A stretch of 64,000 nt of DNA from Herbaspirillum chlorophenolicum (GTDB lineage: Bacteria; Pseudomonadota; Gammaproteobacteria; Burkholderiales; Burkholderiaceae_D), in assembly GCF_001189955.1 (NCBI RefSeq), contig NZ_LFLT01000012.1:62001-126000 (forward strand). The letters run 5' to 3'. Made by a program: the position numbers and the translations under genes. Numbering within the stretch: position 1 is the first letter of the stretch; each line of letters begins with the position of its first letter. The notes beneath the pieces are model-generated. The model was given only the letters and a program-made list of their open reading frames with translations. It had not been told where the DNA came from and did no database searches. Positions 1 to 8,464 of this stretch are shown one piece after another.

Positions 1-1
1 T

Positions 2-376
2 GTGCAAAAGGCCATCATCTGGGGCTGCGCGCTGGTGATTTCGCTGCCGTTCCTGATCGCCACTTACCGCAAGCTGCAGGCCCTGGCCATGCTGCTGGCC
101 GAGGTCGGCGTCAAGCCGGAGTTCGCGGGAGCGTATACTTCGGGGGTGCGGCGCATCATTTCCGAGATCCTGCCCATCATGTCGATCGTCGGCATCATGC
201 TGCTGATCTTCGTGCTCTCCGCCAGTATCCTGCCGCCGCTGAACCTGCTGGCCTTTGTACTGGCGGGTGCGGCGGGCCTGCTGTGGCTGCTGTGGAGCAA
301 GCTGGTCAAGCTGCATTCGCGCCTGCAGATCGCCCTCTTCGAGACGCTGGACGAGCAGCCCGAGGACGTGCACTGA
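2..376 (+). CDS. C-terminal part of a multi-pass membrane protein, probably a cation:proton antiporter (partial)
   Basis: Only the last ~124 residues are in the window; the reading frame runs off the left edge, so the GTG at position 2 need not be the real start. Three strongly hydrophobic segments are visible (about residues 5-22, 57-77 and 80-98), with a basic stretch (YRKLQALAMLL) after the first and an acidic tail (DEQPEDVH). This resembles the end of CPA2-type sodium or potassium/proton antiporters. The family assignment rests on general pattern only and could be another inner-membrane transporter. It ends 39 bases before rpiA on the same strand, so the two may be cotranscribed. Confidence 0.5.
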   Translation: MQKAIIWGCALVISLPFLIATYRKLQALAMLLAEVGVKPEFAGAYTSGVRRIISEILPIMSIVGIMLLIFVLSASILPPLNLLAFVLAGAAGLLWLLWSKLVKLHSRLQIALFETLDEQPEDVH

Positions 377-415
377 CGCCGCCATACAAAGAATTTATTA
401 CCTGACTGAAAAATC

Positions 416-1087
416 ATGACGCAAGACGAACTGAAACAGGCGGTCGCCAAGGCCGCGATCGAATACGTGGTCGATGGCGAGATTATCGGCGTGGGCACCG
501 GCTCCACGGCCAATTTCTTCATCGATGAGCTGGGCAAGATCAAAGACCGCATCAAGGGCGCCGTGGCCTCGTCGGAAGCTACGGCGGAACGCCTGCGTTC
601 GCATGGCATCAAGGTGTTCGACCTCAATGACGTTGACACCATGCCGGTCTACATCGACGGCGCCGACGAGATCAACGCCGCCGGGGCCATGATCAAGGGC
701 GGCGGTGCGGCCTTGACGCGCGAGAAGATCGTCGCCTCGGTGGCGCAAAAGTTTGTGTGCATCGCAGACGGTTCCAAGCTGGTGGACGTGCTGGGCAAGT
801 TCCCGCTGCCGGTGGAAGTGATCCCGATGTCGCAGGCGGTGGTTGCCCGCAAGCTGGGTGCGCTGGGCGGCGAGCCGCGCCTGCGTATCAAGGACGGCAA
901 GCCGGTGGTGACCGACAACGGTTGCTACATCATCGACGTGCTGGGTTTGTCCATCACCGAGCCGGCCGATATTGAAGACAAGATCAACAACATTGTCGGC
1001 GTGGTCACCAATGGCCTGTTCGCGCGCCAGGGCGCCAATGTCTGTTTGTTGGGGACTTCGGAAGGCGTGAAGAAGCTGGAGTTCTGA
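416..1087 (+). CDS. rpiA: Ribose-5-phosphate isomerase A
   Basis: Interconverts ribose 5-phosphate and ribulose 5-phosphate in the cytosolic non-oxidative pentose phosphate pathway. At 223 residues it is full length for RpiA. All family signatures are visible: the phosphate-binding GTGSTA at residues 27-32, SSEAT at 52-56, DGADE at 81-85 and KGGG at 94-97. The catalytic residues Asp81, Asp84, Lys94 and Glu103 fall at the same numbers as in the E. coli enzyme. The first ATG follows the AT-rich gap after the upstream gene. A strong hairpin terminator begins 26 bases after the stop. Confidence 0.97.
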   Translation: MTQDELKQAVAKAAIEYVVDGEIIGVGTGSTANFFIDELGKIKDRIKGAVASSEATAERLRSHGIKVFDLNDVDTMPVYIDGADEINAAGAMIKGGGAALTREKIVASVAQKFVCIADGSKLVDVLGKFPLPVEVIPMSQAVVARKLGALGGEPRLRIKDGKPVVTDNGCYIIDVLGLSITEPADIEDKINNIVGVVTNGLFARQGANVCLLGTSEGVKKLEF

Positions 1088-1113
1088 AGCGCTTTCTCGT
1101 CGTTGTCGGAATT

Positions 1114-1148
1114 AAAAAAGGCCGTGTCCTCAGGGACACGGCCTTTTT
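1114..1148. terminator. Bidirectional intrinsic terminator between rpiA and the M16 protease gene
   Basis: A 10-bp GC-rich stem (GGCCGTGTCC at 1120-1129 with GGACACGGCC at 1134-1143) closes a 4-base loop. It is flanked by an A-run on the left and a T-run on the right, so it can end transcription from rpiA on the plus strand and from the convergent protease gene on the minus strand. Confidence 0.9.
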
Positions 1149-1165
1149 CATTGTGAAGCAGAGGC

Positions 1166-3961
1166 TTATTTGGGCGACGCAGCCTTGGCCTCGTCGCGCG
1201 CCACCACCACACTCATCTTCGCCGGATCGAAGTACTTGCGTGCCGCTGCATTGACCTGTTCCAGCGTCAGGCCGGCGATCTTCGAGTCCATCTGCTGCTG
1301 CCAGCCATAGGTACGCCCCAGGTTCAGCAATGAAGTCCAGCCGCTGGCGATGCCTGCATCCTGCGCGCGCTGCTGGTTGCGTTGCTGCAGGATGCCGGAC
1401 TTGGCGCGCAGCAGCTCGTCCTGGGTAAAGCCCTGCGTGACTACGCGCGCGATCTCTTCGCGCACGGCGGCATCCACCTTGTCCAGGTTCTGCGGCGCGG
1501 CGATGGCGCGCACCACGACATTGCCGGCATCGCTGACGGCGCCCACGTTCAGTCCGGAACCGATACCGTAAGACAGGCCGTCCTGCTGCCGCACGCGGTC
1601 GGCCAGGCGCGACTTCAGGCTGGCGCCGCCCAGCAGGTAGTTGGCCACGGCCAGCGCCGGGTAGTCCGGATCGCTGTCGAGCAGGCGCACGTTCTGGCGC
1701 GCGTAGTACACGCCGTTTTCCTTGTCGGGGGTGTTGACCGCCTGGCGCGTGGCGGGAATGTCGGCCCAGGTCGGCAGCACGCGCGCATAGGGCGAAGCGC
1801 TGTTCCAGCCGCCGAAGCCCGCGTCGATGGCCTGGCGCGCCACGGCCGGGTCAAAGTCGCCTACCACCGCCAGCTCGCCGTTGGAGGCGCCATAGAAGTC
1901 GCGATGGAAGTCCTTGACCTGCTCCAGCGTCACGGCCTGGATGGCGGCGATGCGTTCATCCAGCGTCTGTGCAGCGCGCCAGTCGCCCGCCGGGTAGTGG
2001 TTGAAGTGCTGTGCCACCGCCTCGGCCGCGCGCGCTTCAGGTTCATTGCGCGAGGCTTCCAGCGACACCAGGGTTTCGTTCTTCAACTGGCTGAATTCGG
2101 CGGCGTCGAAGCGCGGATGGCGCAGCACATCGGCGACCAGCTTGATGGCCGGCGCCAGGTTGTCGCGCGTGGTCTGGAAGTTGTAGACACCGCCGCTGAT
2201 CTTCAGGCGAGTGAATTCGTCGGCGAGCTGCTGGCGGTTGAACTGTTGGTTGCCGCGCATGAGCATGCCAGCGGTCAGCTGGGCGATGGTTTTCTTGCCG
2301 AACAGCGTTTTTTCGTCGCCAAACTCCAGGTTCAGCCGTACCGAGACCGTGGCCCCGCGCGACTTCTTCGGCAGCAAGGCCAGTTTCAGCGCGGTGTGTG
2401 GCGGGCTGCCGGGCGGCACCAGCGTGGTGCGCTGCTCGATGTTGCCGGGTGCCGGATCGAAGGCTTCGCCTGCGGCCACAGGCGGGCGCGGCTTGTACTG
2501 CGCCAGCAGCGAGTCGACCGAAGGCGCGGCCGGCACGTCGGTGCGTTCCGGCTTGTCTTCAGGCAGGTACAGGCCGACGGTGCGGTTGTCGCGGCGGAAG
2601 TACTTGGTTGTCGCAGCGGCGACTTCGGCCGGGCTTACCCGTTGCTCGTTATCGCGGTCGGCGAACAGCAGCCGCCAGTCGCCCAGCGCGATGGCGCCGG
2701 ACATGGTCACCGCCAGCTGTTGCGGATTGTTCTGCAGCTTTTCGAAAGCATTGGCACTTTCGCGGCGCAGGCGTTCCATCTCTTCGGCGGTCGGCGGCGT
2801 GGCGGCGAAGGATTCGATGGAGGCGACCAGTTCCTGCTTGACCGGCTCGATATCCGCTCCGGCCTTGACCACCGCAGCGATAATCTGCAACCCCGGCGCT
2901 ACGCCGTTCAATTGCATGTGGTAGACCGCGCTGGCCTTGCCGCTTTCCACCAGCGACTTGTGCAGGCGGCCATTGGGCGTGTCGGCCAGGATGGCGCCGG
3001 CGAAGGCCAGGGCGTTGGCATCCGGATGCAGGCTTGAAGGAATCTTGTAAGCCACTGCCACCAGTTGGATATCGCCCTTGCGGCGGATAGTGAACTGGCG
3101 CTCGCCATCCTGGGTCGGCTCCACCGTCCAGAATTCCGGCAGCACGCGCTTGGGTTTGGGCATGCCTCCGAAACTCTGGCTGACCCATTGCAGCACCTTG
3201 GCCGGTTCGAACTTGCCCGCCACCAGCAGCACGGCGTTATCGGGCTGGTAATAAGTGCGGTAGAACGCTTGCAGGTTCTCGATCTTCACATTCTCGATAT
3301 CGCTGCGGTTGCCGATCGTGGAGCGGCCATAGCTGTGCCAGTCGTAGGCCACGCTTTGCATGCGTTTCAACATCACGCTGGTGGGCGAATTCTCGCCGCT
3401 TTCGAACTCGTTGCGCACCACGGTCATCTCGGTGTCGAGATCTTTCTTCGCAATGTTCGAATGCAGCATGCGGTCGGCTTCCATGGCGATGGCCCAACGC
3501 AGGTTGTCTTCGCCGGCCTGGAAGGTTTCGTAGTAATTGGTGCGGTCCAGCCAGGTGGTGCCGTTGAAGTTCATCCCGCGCTTGCTGAACTCCTGCGGGA
3601 TCGCCGGGTAATTCGGCGATCCCTTGAACATCAGGTGCTCCAGCAGGTGCGCCATGCCGGTTTCGCCATAGTTTTCGTGGCGCGAGCCGACCAGGTAGGT
3701 GATGTTGACCGTGACGGTAGGCTTGGAGTCGTCATGGAACATCAGCAGCTTGAAGCCATTGGCGAAGCGGTATTCGGTGATGCCCTCGGCAGAAGGACCT
3801 TGCGTGACGCCGGGCGGCAGTGCCGCCGCCTGTGTGTTTTTCCCGGGTGAGGTTTGGACTACAGCCGCGTCGGCAGCATAAGAAGACGGGATGGAAAGGC
3901 CCGACAGCATGGTAGAGAGACTGAGGGCGACGATGAACATGCGCGATGCACGGAAGGGCAA
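1166..3961 (-). CDS. Periplasmic M16 family zinc metallopeptidase (pitrilysin/insulinase type), tandem domains
   Basis: Predicted secreted zinc protease of 931 residues with two M16 half-domains. The N-terminal half carries the inverted zinc motif HLLEH (about residues 105-109) followed by a downstream acidic ligand region (TVVRNEFESGENS). The C-terminal half lacks the motif, as usual for the non-catalytic partner. I place the start at a TTG (3961) because an AGGAG at 3968-3972 lies 6 bases upstream; this gives a typical signal peptide (MPFRASRMFIVALSLS then ...SSYAADA). The open frame continues further upstream, and an ATG at 3940 is the alternative but lacks a well-placed ribosome site. Substrate unknown; processing of periplasmic peptides is usual for the family. 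Confidence 0.9.
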   Translation of the reverse strand: MPFRASRMFIVALSLSTMLSGLSIPSSYAADAAVVQTSPGKNTQAAALPPGVTQGPSAEGITEYRFANGFKLLMFHDDSKPTVTVNITYLVGSRHENYGETGMAHLLEHLMFKGSPNYPAIPQEFSKRGMNFNGTTWLDRTNYYETFQAGEDNLRWAIAMEADRMLHSNIAKKDLDTEMTVVRNEFESGENSPTSVMLKRMQSVAYDWHSYGRSTIGNRSDIENVKIENLQAFYRTYYQPDNAVLLVAGKFEPAKVLQWVSQSFGGMPKPKRVLPEFWTVEPTQDGERQFTIRRKGDIQLVAVAYKIPSSLHPDANALAFAGAILADTPNGRLHKSLVESGKASAVYHMQLNGVAPGLQIIAAVVKAGADIEPVKQELVASIESFAATPPTAEEMERLRRESANAFEKLQNNPQQLAVTMSGAIALGDWRLLFADRDNEQRVSPAEVAAATTKYFRRDNRTVGLYLPEDKPERTDVPAAPSVDSLLAQYKPRPPVAAGEAFDPAPGNIEQRTTLVPPGSPPHTALKLALLPKKSRGATVSVRLNLEFGDEKTLFGKKTIAQLTAGMLMRGNQQFNRQQLADEFTRLKISGGVYNFQTTRDNLAPAIKLVADVLRHPRFDAAEFSQLKNETLVSLEASRNEPEARAAEAVAQHFNHYPAGDWRAAQTLDERIAAIQAVTLEQVKDFHRDFYGASNGELAVVGDFDPAVARQAIDAGFGGWNSASPYARVLPTWADIPATRQAVNTPDKENGVYYARQNVRLLDSDPDYPALAVANYLLGGASLKSRLADRVRQQDGLSYGIGSGLNVGAVSDAGNVVVRAIAAPQNLDKVDAAVREEIARVVTQGFTQDELLRAKSGILQQRNQQRAQDAGIASGWTSLLNLGRTYGWQQQMDSKIAGLTLEQVNAAARKYFDPAKMSVVVARDEAKAASPK

Positions 3962-4023
3962 ATTCTTCTCCTGCGGTGAGGTGGCGGTGAAATGCTGGCA
4001 AAGCAGCCATTGTATTACCTGAT

Positions 4024-4055
4024 AACCTGTTTCCCGGCGAGATAGTGAACAGGTT
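4024..4055. repeat. Inverted repeat AACCTGT / ACAGGTT upstream of the M16 gene
   Basis: Seven-base arms AACCTGT (4024-4030) and ACAGGTT (4049-4055) are perfect reverse complements separated by 18 bases, 63 bases upstream of the protease start. It could be an operator or a weak hairpin; no regulator is suggested by the sequence. Confidence 0.3.
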
Positions 4056-4074
4056 CCAAGCAAACTCGGGGCAA

Positions 4075-4116
4075 TAAAAAACGCCGCAGCAGGCTATCCC
4101 ACGGCGGCGTTTTTCC
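4075..4116 (-). terminator. Intrinsic terminator downstream of yggX
   Basis: Stem of ACGCCGC (4081-4087) with GCGGCGT (4104-4110), extended by flanking A and T runs. Read on the minus strand it ends in a T-run and lies 17 bases beyond the yggX stop, separating the argA-yggX unit from the protease gene. Confidence 0.8.
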
Positions 4117-4132
4117 CGGAAGAAGGCGCAGC

Positions 4133-4405
4133 TTACTCGCTCGGGGGCACATAACCCTGTGCGGCATCGGCGCCTTCGCCGAAGAAGTGCTTCTCCATTT
4201 GCACGGCCAGGTACTTGCGCGCGCGGGCATCGGCCAGCATCAGGCGGTTTTCGTTGACCAGCATGGTCTGGTGCTTGAGCCAGGCGGCCCAGGCTTCCTT
4301 GGAGACGCTCTCATAGATACGCTTGCCCAGTTCGCCCGGGTACGGCGGGAAGTCCAAGCCTTCGGCTTCCTTGTTCAGTTTGATGCAGTGGATCATGCGT
4401 GCCAT
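4133..4405 (-). CDS. yggX: Probable Fe(2+)-trafficking protein YggX
   Basis: Small cytosolic protein (90 residues) that protects iron-sulfur clusters from oxidation and is thought to shuttle iron. The sequence has the hallmark start [20 protein letters not shown] with the conserved Cys7, then [13 protein letters not shown] and the W-rich segment ([17 protein letters not shown]) typical of the family. It follows argA by about 90 bases on the same strand and is probably cotranscribed with it, with a terminator right after. Confidence 0.95.
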   Translation of the reverse strand: MARMIHCIKLNKEAEGLDFPPYPGELGKRIYESVSKEAWAAWLKHQTMLVNENRLMLADARARKYLAVQMEKHFFGEGADAAQGYVPPSE

Positions 4406-4495
4406 GTCGATTCCTTGTTCGGTTGGGGTTGTTGCACCGGAGGCGGCGGCTCTGCGATCTGTTGTGCGTCGAGCCTGCCCGCGTCCCGGGAAAAT

Positions 4496-5809
4496 TCAAT
4501 ACAGGTTCTTGATCAGCACCTGCGACTTGCGCTGCCAGTTGTAGATCTGCTGGCGGTCTTGCGGCAGGTCGTTGACGCCCGCCAGCACGAAGCCGCGCCT
4601 TAAGAACCAGTGCGAGGTGCGGGTGGTGAGCACGAATAGCTTGGTCAGTCCGGCTTCGCGCGCACGCGTTTCGATGTGCTTCAGGATACGGTCGCCGTCG
4701 CCCTGGCCTTGCACTTCGGGATTGACGGTGAGGCAAGCCATTTCGCCCATCTTTTCCTTGGGGAACGGATAGAGCGCGGCACAGCCGAAGATCACGCTGT
4801 CGTGCTCGATCACCGAGAAGTAATGGATCTCGCGCTCGATCAATTCGCGGCCGCGCTTGACCAGGGTGCCGTCGGCCTCCAGCGGTTCGATCAGCTTGAG
4901 GATGCCGCCTACGTCCTCGATGGTAGCCTGGCGCAGGCTTTCCAGGTTTTCGTAGGTGACCATGGTGCCGATGCCGTCGTGGGTGAACAGCTCCAGCAGC
5001 ACCGAGCCGTCGGTGGCGAAGGGCACGATGTGCGCGCGCGACACGCCGGCGTTGCAGGCCTTGACCACGCTGCCCAGGTAGAAGGCGGCGTCAGCCGGCA
5101 GGAAACCTGCCGACAGCACGGCCTCGGCCTGGTGTGACGACAGTTCGCGGATATCGGCGTCGCCGGCATCCTTCATCAACGGCGTTTCAGACAGGAAGAT
5201 CAGCTTTTCGGCGCGCAGCGCGATGGCGGCCGACACGGCCACGTCTTCCATGGTCAGGTTGAAGGCTTCGCCGGTGGGCGAGAAACCCAGCGGCGAGAGC
5301 AGTACGATACCGCCCGCATTCATGATGGGCTGGATCACGTCGGCGGCGATTTTGCGCACCACGCCGGTCAGTTGCAGGTCGACGCCGTCGATCACGCCCA
5401 TCGGGCGCGCGGTCACGAAGTTGCCTGAAATGACACGGATGGCCGAATGCGCCATCGGCGTATTGGGCAAGCCTTGGCTGAAGGCGGCCTCGATATCCAG
5501 GCGCAGTTCGCCGGCAGCTTCCTTGGCGCATTCCAGGGCCGCGCTGTCGGTGACGCGCAGGCCATTGTGGAAGTGCGCCTCGACGTTGCGCAGCGCCAAC
5601 TGTTCGGCCACCTGCGGGCGCGACCCGTGTACCACCACGATACGGATGCCCAGCGCATGCAACAGCGACAGGTCCTGGGCCAGCACTTGCAGGCCACCGG
5701 CCGTCACCAATTCGCCCGGAAAGGCGACCACGAAGGTCTTGCCGCGGAAGGCGTGAACATAGGGCGCGACGGAGCGCAGCCAGTTGACGAATTCGGTCTG
5801 ATTTTCCAT
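4496..5809 (-). CDS. argA: Amino-acid N-acetyltransferase (N-acetylglutamate synthase)
   Basis: Catalyses acetyl-CoA + L-glutamate to N-acetylglutamate, the first step of arginine biosynthesis. The 437-residue protein has the classical bipartite build: an amino-acid-kinase-like regulatory domain (about residues 15-285; VVVHGSRPQV, SGNFVTARP) and a C-terminal GNAT domain (about 290-437) with the acetyl-CoA loop VQGQGDGDRIL. I start at the ATG giving MENQTEFVNWLRSVAPYVHAF; an in-frame ATG three codons earlier (5818) is possible. Neither has a convincing Shine-Dalgarno. The open frame extends far upstream, but that part does not look like protein. Confidence 0.95.
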   Translation of the reverse strand: MENQTEFVNWLRSVAPYVHAFRGKTFVVAFPGELVTAGGLQVLAQDLSLLHALGIRIVVVHGSRPQVAEQLALRNVEAHFHNGLRVTDSAALECAKEAAGELRLDIEAAFSQGLPNTPMAHSAIRVISGNFVTARPMGVIDGVDLQLTGVVRKIAADVIQPIMNAGGIVLLSPLGFSPTGEAFNLTMEDVAVSAAIALRAEKLIFLSETPLMKDAGDADIRELSSHQAEAVLSAGFLPADAAFYLGSVVKACNAGVSRAHIVPFATDGSVLLELFTHDGIGTMVTYENLESLRQATIEDVGGILKLIEPLEADGTLVKRGRELIEREIHYFSVIEHDSVIFGCAALYPFPKEKMGEMACLTVNPEVQGQGDGDRILKHIETRAREAGLTKLFVLTTRTSHWFLRRGFVLAGVNDLPQDRQQIYNWQRKSQVLIKNLY

Positions 5810-5907
5810 GACGCGCATTATAACCAGCGTAGCCGCCGACTGCCGGTGGCGATGTTGCGGCCGGCGCACGCCGTACCGCAGGAAAATCGGATGGATTCTA
5901 GATACTT

Positions 5908-5926
5908 GAGAATAAATATCATTAAT
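5908..5926. promoter_or_regulatory. Fur-box-like site
   Basis: GAGAATAAATATCATTAAT matches 13 of 19 positions of the classical Fur box GATAATGATAATCATTATC and sits in the only AT-rich patch between argA and the siderophore receptor. Iron repression of the receptor is the expected role (established for TonB siderophore receptors). The site is about 225 bases upstream of the receptor start, so a long leader would be needed. Confidence 0.55.
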
Positions 5927-5997
5927 AATTGACTCCTTCGAGCGTAGGCCTCCGCGCCTGCGTACCGAACTCTTGCCCCGCGTTTGGCTATTTCCGG

Positions 5998-6117
5998 CTA
6001 CGCCACGCACCTCCGGCATCTCGTTTCCGATCCGCCTCCCGCCAGTTTCCCGGTAACGACGTCTTGATTCCTGCACCTGTCGGCGCAGGTTCGGCACGCC
6101 ATGGTCGTGGCTTGCAT
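5998..6117 (-). CDS. Possible degenerate Com-like zinc-ribbon mini-ORF
   Basis: A 39-codon frame with a CRTC pair near the start and a CRRC pair near the end (KLAGGGSETRCRRC), reminiscent of tiny Com-like zinc-ribbon proteins, which have the form CxxC...L..KCPRCG. It stops by TAG directly after the second Cys pair, where relatives normally continue, and AAGG upstream is a poor ribosome site. It could be a decayed gene or chance. It lies antisense between the Fur-like box and the TonB receptor. Confidence 0.25.
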   Translation of the reverse strand: MQATTMACRTCADRCRNQDVVTGKLAGGGSETRCRRCVA

Positions 6118-6152
6118 ACGCAATGGCCTTGCTTTCTACCTGAAGGATGAAG

Positions 6153-8276
6153 ATGGAACCTGCAGCAACAATCACACCCGGGCGGCTGCGCCGCCGCAAA
6201 CGCTGCGCCGGCAGCCTGATGGCTTGCGGCCTGAGTGTGCTGGTGCCCCAGGCGATCGCGGAAAGCGGCGAAGCGGCCGGCCAGAACCTGCCGCACATTG
6301 AAGTGCTTGAAAACGGCGAATCCGATGACGTGCGAGGATTCGTGGCCCGCAAGGCAGGGCAGACGATCAGGTCGGACGCGCCGCTGGTGGAAACGCCGCG
6401 TTCGGTCAGCGTACTGACGCGGGAATTGATGGATTCACAGCAGACCACTACCGTCACCGAGGCGCTGCGCAACGTGGCCGGCGTGGCGCCGGGTTCCTAC
6501 GGGCGCCGCGGCTGGGATGACATGATCATCCGCGGCCAGCGCACGACCGAATCGATCATGGTGGATGGTTTGCCGATGCTGACTTACTGGCTGGCGCAGG
6601 AACCGTTCGGTTACGAGCGCATCGACGTGCTCAAGGGCGGGGCATCGGCCATGTTCGGCAATGCCCAGGCCGGCGGCCTGGTCAACATGATCAGCAAGCG
6701 TCCCATGGCGCATGCCTTCACCGACATCGGCGCGAGCTATGGCAGCTACGACTTCAAGCAAGTCACGCTCGACATGGGGCGGCCCCTGGATGCCGAAGGA
6801 TTGTCGGCCTGGCGCCTCAATGCGCTGGTGCTGGATCGCGCCGATCCTACCAATGGCGTCTACCAGCGCAATTACTGGATCGCCCCGTCGGCGCGCCTGA
6901 GACTGGGCCGCGATACCGACTTGACGCTGCTGCTAAGCCTGAACCAGCGTGAATACATACGGCAGCAAGGCCTGCCGCCGCAGGGAACAATCCTTCCCAA
7001 TCGTAACGGCCAGCTTCCCTCAAGTCTTTTTACCGGCGAGCCGAGCGCACAGCCTTATCAGGGCAGCCAATTGCGATTGGGTTATGAACTGGAACACCGT
7101 TTCGGCAATGACTGGAAGCTGCTGCAGAGTTTTCGCGCCCAGCAGACTGAGCTGACGGGAACGGGCGTGTTCAACGAGAATTTGGCCACCAATCAGCGTA
7201 CCCAGGGACGTAGCGCCCGTAAGCAGGATTTCAACGTGACCTCGCTTCAGGCGGATACGGCTTTGTTGCACACCTTCGAAGCCGCAGGTCGGCATGAGAT
7301 GCGCGTCGGCGTCGATTTGGCGATGTCCCGTCATCGGGTTCAGCTCCGCAATTGCCGCATTGCCGCGATCGACTTGTTCCAGCCGCGCTATGGCATGCCG
7401 CTGTCCTGCACGACGATGAATCAGGACCGCCTCGTCAACAGCTACGCGAGCGGCGTTTATGTGCAGGACTATTACAAAGTCAACGATGCGTTGTTGGTGC
7501 AGGCGGGATTGCGCTACGACATCGTGCGCAGCGATCAGGATGACTATATGCGCCGCACGCAGCGGTCGCAGACCGACAGCGCATGGAGCGGCAATCTCGG
7601 ACTGAGTTATCGGTTGCCTTACGGCTTCGTTCCCTATGCCAGCTATAGCACTTCCTTCTCGCCTACCGTGGATGAAGTGTCCGTCGATGGCAAGCCTTTC
7701 GTTCCCGATACCGGCCGCCAGGTCGAAGCCGGGGTGAAGTGGGCCAGTGCCGACCAGCAGATCACAGCCAATCTGGCGTTTTATGATCTGGTGCGGCGTA
7801 ATGTCACTGCCAGTGACCCGCTCAACAGAGGTTACAGCCTGCAGGTCGGCGAGCAGAGAACGCGCGGTGCCGAGATCGAGACGACGGCCAGCTTTGGCCG
7901 CTGGCAATGGACTGCGGCTTATGCCAATACCCTTGGCAAAGTTACTCAAGGCCTGCCGAGCCAGATCGGCAAGCCGCTGGACAATGTTCCGCGCCAGAGC
8001 TTGAGCTTGTGGGCTACCTACCGCTTCCGGCCCGAATGGACGGCCGGCTTGGGCGGGCGTTATGAATCCGCGAAACGGGGATACAGCTATCCCTACACGA
8101 TCCCAGCCTATACAGTGCTTGATGCTTCCATCAGCTATGCCAGCGGAGCATACAGGCTGGGCTTGAACGTCAAGAACCTGGCGGATCGGCGCTACTATGC
8201 AGGAGGCATCAACGACCGCGCCCTGACGGTGGGGGACCCGCGCACGGTGCTGCTGACCGCCGGCTATCAGTTCTGA
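6153..8276 (+). CDS. TonB-dependent siderophore receptor
   Basis: Outer-membrane gated porin importing ferric siderophores with energy from TonB-ExbBD. The ~707-residue protein has an Arg-rich signal peptide, a plug domain (VETPRSVSVLTRELM... through DVLKGGASAMFGNAQAGGLVN) and a 22-strand-type barrel. The barrel carries repeated receptor motifs and ends in a C-terminal aromatic residue (TAGYQF). There is no N-terminal signalling extension and no FecI/FecR pair next door, so control is probably by Fur alone. I prefer the second ATG (6153), which has GAAGG 6 bases upstream; the ATG at 6147 overlaps that site. A loop with two cysteines (NCRIAA...LSCTT) may form a disulfide. The substrate cannot be read from the sequence. 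Confidence 0.93.
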   Translation: MEPAATITPGRLRRRKRCAGSLMACGLSVLVPQAIAESGEAAGQNLPHIEVLENGESDDVRGFVARKAGQTIRSDAPLVETPRSVSVLTRELMDSQQTTTVTEALRNVAGVAPGSYGRRGWDDMIIRGQRTTESIMVDGLPMLTYWLAQEPFGYERIDVLKGGASAMFGNAQAGGLVNMISKRPMAHAFTDIGASYGSYDFKQVTLDMGRPLDAEGLSAWRLNALVLDRADPTNGVYQRNYWIAPSARLRLGRDTDLTLLLSLNQREYIRQQGLPPQGTILPNRNGQLPSSLFTGEPSAQPYQGSQLRLGYELEHRFGNDWKLLQSFRAQQTELTGTGVFNENLATNQRTQGRSARKQDFNVTSLQADTALLHTFEAAGRHEMRVGVDLAMSRHRVQLRNCRIAAIDLFQPRYGMPLSCTTMNQDRLVNSYASGVYVQDYYKVNDALLVQAGLRYDIVRSDQDDYMRRTQRSQTDSAWSGNLGLSYRLPYGFVPYASYSTSFSPTVDEVSVDGKPFVPDTGRQVEAGVKWASADQQITANLAFYDLVRRNVTASDPLNRGYSLQVGEQRTRGAEIETTASFGRWQWTAAYANTLGKVTQGLPSQIGKPLDNVPRQSLSLWATYRFRPEWTAGLGGRYESAKRGYSYPYTIPAYTVLDASISYASGAYRLGLNVKNLADRRYYAGGINDRALTVGDPRTVLLTAGYQF

Positions 8277-8293
8277 CGCGAGGGACGGAAAAT

Positions 8294-8316
8294 GGCGGCG
8301 GAAGAGGGAGGCCGCC
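8294..8316. repeat. Hairpin after the TonB receptor gene
   Basis: GGCGGC (8294-8299) pairs with GCCGCC (8311-8316), 18 bases after the receptor stop. No T-run follows, so this may be only a weak terminator or mRNA end structure. Confidence 0.35.
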
Positions 8317-8464
8317 GTCATCTTGGTGTTTAACGATTTGACGTTTTCTTTGCAATTAATGAAGAATGGCGAACGCAGGCAAAAAGAATGAATGGGCCTC
8401 CCCCCTTTCCCCGTATCGCGCCGCGAACCTTCATCCGCATGCATCCTTCATTTCATCAGGGACG

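Larger units (their letters stand above)
5810..6152. other. Intergenic region between argA and the TonB receptor
   Basis: Divergent intergenic stretch of about 340 bases. It holds the Fur-box-like site at 5908-5926 in an AT-rich patch. It also contains a possible 39-codon zinc-ribbon-like ORF on the minus strand (5998-6117). No other gene is evident. Confidence 0.6.

Noticed and set aside
5810-6472. Upstream extension of the argA frame
   Set aside because: The frame stays open for 220 codons before MENQTEF, but its residues are Arg/Ser-rich without any family match, and the encoded part would overlap the start of the TonB receptor.
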